The notes under the pieces are model-generated. The model had not been told where the DNA came from. It worked only from the letters and a program-made list of their open reading frames with translations, and ran no database searches. Of a DNA stretch of 52,305 nucleotides, positions 45,986 through 52,305 are shown piece by piece; the stretch's first letter is position 1; each line of letters opens with the position of its first letter. The position numbers were made by a program, and so were the translations under genes. The stretch lies in assembly GCF_019457915.1 (NCBI RefSeq), contig NZ_JAHZSS010000028.1, forward strand, positions 1 through 52,305, read 5' to 3'. This stretch comes from Neiella holothuriorum (GTDB lineage: Bacteria > Pseudomonadota > Gammaproteobacteria > Enterobacterales > Neiellaceae).

Positions 45986-46234
45986 ATTTTAAGTTCGTTC
46001 GAGCTCAAACATCGAGCCTTCATCGCTATGTAGGCGCCTGCAAACCACAACACGTTTATTTCTTCTTTCGTTTTTTATTACAAATGCTTAGTATCTCTTT
46101 CCTGTTGTAGGCAGGTTCGATGTGCGGCTTGTTTCAGCGGTTTTCTAAAACCACGTTGTTGTTCTTAGTTATTGATTCAGGATGAATCGAATTAAGCGAT
46201 GTAGCTGGTTTTCTTACATTTCAAGGGGTTTAAA

Positions 46235-46597
46235 ATGGCGCGTTATATGAAATACGTTGCGGCTTTGGCTTTCACATTATTATTAACAGCCTGCGGTGGT
46301 CATGGGTATGAAGGCACTTACAAATTAGAAGCTGAAGGGGCGATGGCTGGGCTACTGAAAATGGCGCAAGGCATGAGTGGCCAAGAGGGCGACATTACCA
46401 TCGAAATCGGATCTGATTACCTCATTTCTGAAGGCGAAAAAATTGAAGTCGATGAAATCACCACGCGCGTTTCAAATGGAAAAAAATATTTGGTGATTGT
46501 CGATGAAGGCAGCAGTGAAGACGCATTTGAGATTGGCGACAATGGCACGCTGATTCAAAATGTTGGTTTTGGCTCGTTGGTCTACACCAAGCTTTAA
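46235..46597 (+). CDS. small putative lipoprotein
   Basis: A 120-residue exported lipoprotein with a signal peptide ending in the lipobox L-T-A-C. The mature part is a small beta-rich domain (YEGTYKLEAEG ... ITIEIGSDYLISEGEKIEV) that reads like a lipocalin- or DUF-type small barrel. I do not recognise its family. It is monocistronic, after a gap of about 250 bases from yrdD in which I see no gene, and is convergent with purK. Confidence 0.82.
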   Translation: MARYMKYVAALAFTLLLTACGGHGYEGTYKLEAEGAMAGLLKMAQGMSGQEGDITIEIGSDYLISEGEKIEVDEITTRVSNGKKYLVIVDEGSSEDAFEIGDNGTLIQNVGFGSLVYTKL

Positions 46598-46633
46598 AAC
46601 GCTTTGTGCCTGCTTGCGGGCGCTGCAGCGATA

Positions 46634-46661
46634 AAAAACGGCGCGATATCGCGCCGTTTTT
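46634..46661. terminator. bidirectional terminator between the lipoprotein gene and purK
   Basis: A 28-base perfect palindrome with GC-rich stem CGGCGCGAT/ATCGCGCCG flanked by A and T runs, ending two bases before the purK stop codon. It serves both convergent genes. Confidence 0.92.
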
Positions 46662-46663
46662 GT

Positions 46664-47803
46664 TTAGTGAGTTACTGCTTTTATCGCGTTGGCCAAGCCG
46701 GGAAAGTCGTGTTCTGGCAACAGGGGTTGTAACGCCTGTAGCTGCTTGAACATACTCGTGCTATCTAAGCCTGCCACATTAATATGCCCCATTTTTCGGC
46801 CGGGGCGCTTATCTTTGCCGTACCAGTGCAGATGCACGCCAGCCAAAGCATGGGCGTTGCTATCAATATGATCGCAGCCGAGGATGTTAATCATCCCGGT
46901 TGGCCGAACAAGCTCAGTGCTACCAAGTGGTAGGTCACAGACTGCACGCAGGTGGTTCTCGAACTGACAAACGTCGGCACCTTGCTGAGTCCAATGACCG
47001 GAGTTATGAACGCGCGGCGCTAATTCATTCACTAATAACGAGCCTTGAACGTCAAAGAACTCAATGGCTAGAACGCCAACATAATCGAGTTCATCTGCAA
47101 TCTTGCTGAATGCATCGACGGCTTGTTGCTGCAATTCGCTCGACGCTGCGGGTGCAAACGAAAAGCTAAGTACGCCGTTTTCATGATGATTTTGGGTGAT
47201 AGGATAGACATTCACATCACCATTTTTGTTGCGAACGCCAATCACCGACACTTCGCGATCGAAAGGTACCCACTCTTCTGCAACCATCGCTTGATTCGGC
47301 GAACTGTCACCTAAGAATACTTCGATTTCTGCCCAGACCGCGTCGATTTCATCGGCTGATTTCAACCGCCACTGGCCTTTACCATCGTAGCCTTCAAGCG
47401 CGCTTTTAAGCACTAATGGCAAGCCGATGTCGACGGTCGCTTGTTGCAAATCGGCTTTGCTGGCGAGCACTTTGTATTTGGCGTTGGCAACAAAAACCTG
47501 ATCGAGCAGCTGCTTTTCCAGTCGGCGATCGCCGCCGACTCGGATGGCGCGCTCGCCCGGCAAAAATTTCCCGCTGGCTTGGCTTTCAATCAGAATATCA
47601 TTCGGGATGTGTTCAAATTCTGCAGTAATCACATCACAATCTGCTATGCCGCTTGCCAAATCTTGTTGATAATCGGCCAGAGTAACCGGATGAACGACTG
47701 AGTGGCTGCGTACATCATAAGCGCGAACAGATATCCCTAGCGGCGCACCGGCTAGAGCCATCATGCGAGCCAGTTGCCCAGCTCCCAACACCAAAACCTT
47801 CAT
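46664..47803 (-). CDS. purK: 5-(carboxyamino)imidazole ribonucleotide synthase
   Basis: PurK uses ATP and bicarbonate to carboxylate aminoimidazole ribonucleotide in purine synthesis. The 379-residue ATP-grasp protein starts VLVLGAGQLARMMALAGAPLG. The ATP-grasp core contains LKSALEGYDGKGQW, EEWVPFDREVSVIGVR and NELAPRVHNSGHWTQQG. It follows purE by three bases. Confidence 0.98.
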   Translation of the reverse strand: MKVLVLGAGQLARMMALAGAPLGISVRAYDVRSHSVVHPVTLADYQQDLASGIADCDVITAEFEHIPNDILIESQASGKFLPGERAIRVGGDRRLEKQLLDQVFVANAKYKVLASKADLQQATVDIGLPLVLKSALEGYDGKGQWRLKSADEIDAVWAEIEVFLGDSSPNQAMVAEEWVPFDREVSVIGVRNKNGDVNVYPITQNHHENGVLSFSFAPAASSELQQQAVDAFSKIADELDYVGVLAIEFFDVQGSLLVNELAPRVHNSGHWTQQGADVCQFENHLRAVCDLPLGSTELVRPTGMINILGCDHIDSNAHALAGVHLHWYGKDKRPGRKMGHINVAGLDSTSMFKQLQALQPLLPEHDFPGLANAIKAVTH

Positions 47804-47806
47804 TTA

Positions 47807-48292
47807 TTAACCCTCAGATGGATCAGGTTGACTCAATACCGTATCGGTCTGAGCCTGGCGGAAAGCGTCTACTTTAGTCATGACTTCAGGATCAAAGGCA
47901 CCAATGATCTGTGCCGCGAGTAAGCCAGCATTCGCCGCGCCCGCATCACCGATAGCCAGCGTACCGACAGCAACACCTTTTGGCATTTGTACAATCGATA
48001 GCAGTGAGTCGATGCCCTTGAGCATACGTGATTGAACCGGTACGCCAAGGACTGGCAGGCTAGTGAATGCTGCACACATGCCCGGCAAGTGCGCCGCGCC
48101 GCCTGCACCACCAATAATCACTTTCAAACCGCGCTCGTGGGCGGAGGCCGCATAGTCGGCTAACAGTTGTGGGGTGCGGTGAGCGGAAACAACTCGGGTC
48201 TCATACTCAATGCCAAACGTGTCTAACATATCGGCGGCGTGCTTCATGGTGGGCCAATCTGATTTTGACCCCATGATGATTCCAACTTGCAT
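47807..48292 (-). CDS. purE: N5-carboxyaminoimidazole ribonucleotide mutase
   Basis: PurE converts N5-CAIR to CAIR, the step after PurK. The 161-residue protein shows [19 protein letters not shown] with the catalytic His, and [13 protein letters not shown] chose the ATG at 48292, with AGGA seven bases upstream; the frame extends eight codons further. First gene of purEK, placed opposite to the surrounding yrdD/tsaC genes. Confidence 0.98.
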   Translation of the reverse strand: MQVGIIMGSKSDWPTMKHAADMLDTFGIEYETRVVSAHRTPQLLADYAASAHERGLKVIIGGAGGAAHLPGMCAAFTSLPVLGVPVQSRMLKGIDSLLSIVQMPKGVAVGTLAIGDAGAANAGLLAAQIIGAFDPEVMTKVDAFRQAQTDTVLSQPDPSEG

Positions 48293-48479
48293 GGTGTTTT
48301 CCTGCTCTGTCTGCAACGGTGTAACAAAAGTGGCGGAATTATAGCGATTTTAGTCGATAAGTTGAATTGATATGGGGAATCAGGCGTTCAGCCTTGGCCC
48401 ATACGTTGGTGGAGTACCCTAAATATGCGATTTGCGGTAAGCTCCGGCACATCTAAGTGCAAATAACTATTACTTCGGA

Positions 48480-49040
48480 ATGACCAAGCAAACTCCTGAT
48501 CCAATCGCGGCGCTGCACCAAAGTGGCGTTATTGCTTACCCGACAGAAGCGGTATTTGGGTTAGGCTGCGACCCTGATAATGAAGCTGCCGTCATGGCAC
48601 TCTTGGCGATTAAACAGCGACCTGTTGAAAAGGGATTAATATTAGTTGCGGCTAATCGTGAGCAGTTGGCTGCTTATGTCGATTTCGCTGCACTGACCTC
48701 GGCGCAATTAGCGCGCGTTGAGGCAACATGGCCGGGGCCTCACTCGTGGGTAATCGCCAAGCAGCCAAAAGTACCGACCTTTTTAAGCGGCCAATTTGAT
48801 TCGCTAGCGGTGCGTGTGAGCGCCCACCCCGAAGTGCAAAAACTCTGCTTAGCATTTGGCAAGCCCTTGGTGTCGACCAGTGCTAATTTCACAGGCCAGC
48901 CACCTTGCCGAACCACGGCCGAGGTAGATACTCAAATGGGGCACTTACTGGCCGCCATTCAGCCTGGCGACTGTGACATCAATGCGAACCCCAGCCAGAT
49001 TCGAGATGCCAAATCCAATCAAATTCTTCGCCCCAGTTAA
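48480..49040 (+). CDS. tsaC: threonylcarbamoyl-AMP synthase
   Basis: TsaC (YrdC) makes threonylcarbamoyl-AMP for the t6A modification at position 37 of ANN-decoding tRNAs. The 186 residues show IAYPTEAVFGLGCDPDN, SLAVRVSAHP and the nucleotide-binding LVSTSANFTGQPP. hemF follows at 12 bases with AAGGA before its ATG. Confidence 0.97.
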   Translation: MTKQTPDPIAALHQSGVIAYPTEAVFGLGCDPDNEAAVMALLAIKQRPVEKGLILVAANREQLAAYVDFAALTSAQLARVEATWPGPHSWVIAKQPKVPTFLSGQFDSLAVRVSAHPEVQKLCLAFGKPLVSTSANFTGQPPCRTTAEVDTQMGHLLAAIQPGDCDINANPSQIRDAKSNQILRPS

Positions 49041-50435
<1,395 letters not shown>

Positions 50436-50516
50436 TATCGTGTCCTCAGTTTTCCGCGCGCAGTGTAGCAGAACTGATTGCTCGCCGGCGCCTACCGATA
50501 AAATCGAGGCCTAACT

Positions 50517-51341
50517 ATGGATCAGTACGCCGTTTTTGGTCGTCCTATCAAGCAAAGCAAATCACCTTTTATTCATCGCTTATTTGCCGAACAAACCCAT
50601 CAACAGCTGACCTATGGCGCTATCGAGCCGAGTGAATCGGAAACCTTTTCTCAGGCCGCTGCAAATTTCTTCGAACAAGGTGGCAAAGGTTGTAACGTCA
50701 CCATGCCGTTTAAGCATGATGCCCACGAATTTGCGACACAGTTATCTGAGCGAGCTAAGATCGCAGGTGCGGTGAATACCCTTAAATTGCTTGATGATGG
50801 CGGAATTCTCGGTGACAACACCGACGGAGCCGGCTTAGTTGCAGACTTAAAGCTCAATCATGTTGAGCTGAACGATGCGCGTATTTTGATTATTGGAGCG
50901 GGTGGTGCAGCGCGCGGAACACTCCTTCCGCTATTACAAGAGCAACCCAGCCAGCTCGATATTGTTAATCGAACAGCCAGTAAAGCTCAGGATCTGGCAG
51001 ACTTATTTCCTGACCATAGCAATATTGCCGCGCTGGGCTTTGGGCAACTTGCTGAAAGTTATGATGTGGTGATTAACAGCACATCTGCCAGCATGACCGA
51101 GCAGCTACCACCCGTGCCAGGCTCCATTATCAGCCAACAGACCGCTGTTTATGACATGGTGTATCGCCAGCAACCAACGGTGTTTATGGCGTGGGCGAAG
51201 CAACAGGGAGCCCGCAAAGCGATTGATGGCTTAGGCATGTTGGTTGCACAAGCGGCCGAGTCGTTTGCTGTTTGGCGTGGCATTCGCCCTGGTATGCGGC
51301 AGGTATTGCGGGAGTTGAATAAGAATTTAGGGCGAATTTAG
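50517..51341 (+). CDS. aroE: shikimate dehydrogenase
   Basis: AroE reduces 3-dehydroshikimate with NADPH in aromatic amino acid synthesis. The 274 residues show GRPIKQSKSPFIH, the catalytic Lys region NVTMPFKHDA, GDNTDGAG and the Rossmann loop GAGGAARGT. Divergent from the truncated haemoglobin gene. Confidence 0.97.
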   Translation: MDQYAVFGRPIKQSKSPFIHRLFAEQTHQQLTYGAIEPSESETFSQAAANFFEQGGKGCNVTMPFKHDAHEFATQLSERAKIAGAVNTLKLLDDGGILGDNTDGAGLVADLKLNHVELNDARILIIGAGGAARGTLLPLLQEQPSQLDIVNRTASKAQDLADLFPDHSNIAALGFGQLAESYDVVINSTSASMTEQLPPVPGSIISQQTAVYDMVYRQQPTVFMAWAKQQGARKAIDGLGMLVAQAAESFAVWRGIRPGMRQVLRELNKNLGRI

Positions 51342-51499
51342 CCTTTGTTCTAAATGCGGTAACGTCGTTGCCTCCTCAAAATTACGTCAGTCACTTAGTC
51401 AGCTACGCCTTAGGCTAAACTGGCGAGATTAAATTCGTTTGCCGTCTAGCCACACTATTTAATAGCCTTGGTTAAAACGGCGGAGCGAGCGACGAGCTA

Positions 51500-51540
51500 A
51501 CAACCGTTCCTATTGAGCCTGTCGAAATACGAACGGTTGA
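51500..51540. repeat. REP-like palindrome containing GAGCCTGTCGAA
   Basis: CCGTTC (51503-51508) and GAACGG (51531-51536) pair around a core containing TGAGCCTGTCGAA; the inner TATT/AATA also pair. I recall this core as a very widespread intergenic repeat in proteobacteria (TGAGCCTGTCGAA flanked by CGTTCG arms). It is in the 213-base gap between aroE and yrdA. Only this copy was found in the window. Confidence 0.65.
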
Positions 51541-51554
51541 ACAGCTTTTCTACT

Positions 51555-52112
51555 TTATTCTTCTAAATAATCATTCTTCCACTGCACATAGTTATCAGCT
51601 GATTTCTGCAGGCCTGCAATTTCTTGTTCTGTCAGCGGACGTTTTTTGTGAGCAGGGCTACCTACATATAAGTGGCCACTTTCGAGACGCTTACCTGGAG
51701 GGACGAGGGTGCCCGCACCGATCATCACATCATCTTCAACAATGGCGCCGTCTAAAACAATTGCGCCCATACCGACTAAAACACGGTTACCAATCACACA
51801 ACCATGCAGTACAGCTTTATGCCCAACTGTTACGTCGTCGCCGATAATCAGCGGATAGCCTGCGGGATTGCTTGGGTTTTTGTGGGTGACGTGAAGAGCT
51901 GAGCCATCTTGTACGTTCGAGCGTTGCCCTATGCGAATAACATTCACATCACCGCGCGCAGCAACAAGGGGCCAAATGCTACTGTCATCGCCTATATGAA
52001 TATCGCCCATCAGCACACAGCTCGGATCGATATAACAATTCTGACCGAGGGTTGGTGTAACACCTTTATAAGGACGTAATGGTCCTGATTGAATACCTGT
52101 CTTATCTTGCAT
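51555..52112 (-). CDS. yrdA: gamma-carbonic anhydrase family protein
   Basis: A 185-residue left-handed beta-helix protein of the gamma-carbonic anhydrase/YrdA family. Hexapeptide repeats (such as IGDDSSIWPLVAARGD, VLVGMGAIVLDGAIV) are visible, with metal His ligands in TVGHKAVLHGC and an earlier His. The true start is the ATG at 52112 with AAGGGGA upstream; the frame runs on further. The activity of this subgroup is often unproven. yrdA next to an rRNA promoter is also seen in E. coli. Confidence 0.95.
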   Translation of the reverse strand: MQDKTGIQSGPLRPYKGVTPTLGQNCYIDPSCVLMGDIHIGDDSSIWPLVAARGDVNVIRIGQRSNVQDGSALHVTHKNPSNPAGYPLIIGDDVTVGHKAVLHGCVIGNRVLVGMGAIVLDGAIVEDDVMIGAGTLVPPGKRLESGHLYVGSPAHKKRPLTEQEIAGLQKSADNYVQWKNDYLEE

Positions 52113-52238
52113 AAAAATCCCCTTGGTTAATTGCTGGCCTAATTTCACGCAATTTTTACAAATTTGTACGTTTGATCGCCTATAAACACAGGCTTTTCAG
52201 TATAAATGAATTAAAACTAAAAAAGTTCAAAAAAGCCC

Positions 52239-52266
52239 TTGACCGAATTCAAAGACTCCCTATAAT
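52239..52266 (+). promoter_or_regulatory. ribosomal RNA P1-type promoter
   Basis: A -35 box TTGACC (52239-52244), a 16-base spacer and a perfect -10 TATAAT (52261-52266). Upstream is an A-rich tract resembling an UP element. A GC-rich discriminator GCGCCCCC follows, typical of stringently controlled rRNA promoters. The rRNA genes would begin to the right of the window. Confidence 0.8.
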
Positions 52267-52305
52267 GCGCCCCCACAGCAACGGGGAACGGCAACGAACT
52301 AAAGT

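Overview
The window is origin-proximal chromosomal DNA of a gammaproteobacterium, most likely an Alteromonadales-type marine bacterium. This rests on gene order and protein resemblance, not on a database search. Three conserved neighbourhoods are recognisable: mnmE / yidC-yidD-rnpA-rpmH / dnaA-dnaN / recF-gyrB; glyQS-tag-tusA-fadBA-pepQ-yigZ-trkH-hemG-trkA-rsmB-fmt-def; and lysM-dprA-smg-yrdD-tsaC-hemF-aroE-yrdA. The last one runs into what looks like a ribosomal RNA promoter at the right edge.

Left region (1-6145) is accessory. It holds a coiled-coil protein and a PD-(D/E)XK nuclease-like protein on the + strand. Convergent to them on the - strand are a Sir2-family protein, a tandem AAA+ ATPase, a DEDDh exonuclease and a helical-repeat protein. 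The region abuts the 3' end of mnmE, whose last 18 bp closely match the integration site used by SGI1-family islands. It is the best place in the window for an undescribed (possibly defence) system.

Region 6146-21742 is the replication and translocation core. Between mnmE and yidC sits an inserted membrane cassette: an AI-2E family transporter, an HlyD-type adaptor and a DUF2955-like membrane protein. yidC, yidD, rnpA and rpmH read leftward and dnaA, dnaN reads rightward, from a shared 435 bp intergenic region rich in GATC sites. A hybrid two-component protein lies between dnaN and recF, where most relatives have nothing. gyrB ends at a perfect bidirectional terminator.

Region 21743-28945 holds a chemotaxis receptor, an unrecognised 160-residue protein, a lipoprotein, glyQS and tag. 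Two perfect parS sites and two near matches (19.2, 23.8, 24.5 and 28.9 kb) lie here and in recF, marking a ParB-loading, origin-proximal domain.

Region 28946-42606 has tusA, the fatty acid beta-oxidation pair fadBA (with a FadR-like operator), pepQ, yigZ, two trkH genes around hemG, trkA, rsmB, fmt and def. Region 42738-52305 has lysM-dprA-smg-yrdD, a small lipoprotein, purEK, tsaC-hemF, a group II truncated haemoglobin, aroE, a TGAGCCTGTCGAA-type repeat, yrdA, and the rRNA-type promoter. I saw no tRNA genes, rRNA genes, CRISPR arrays or transposases inside the window.
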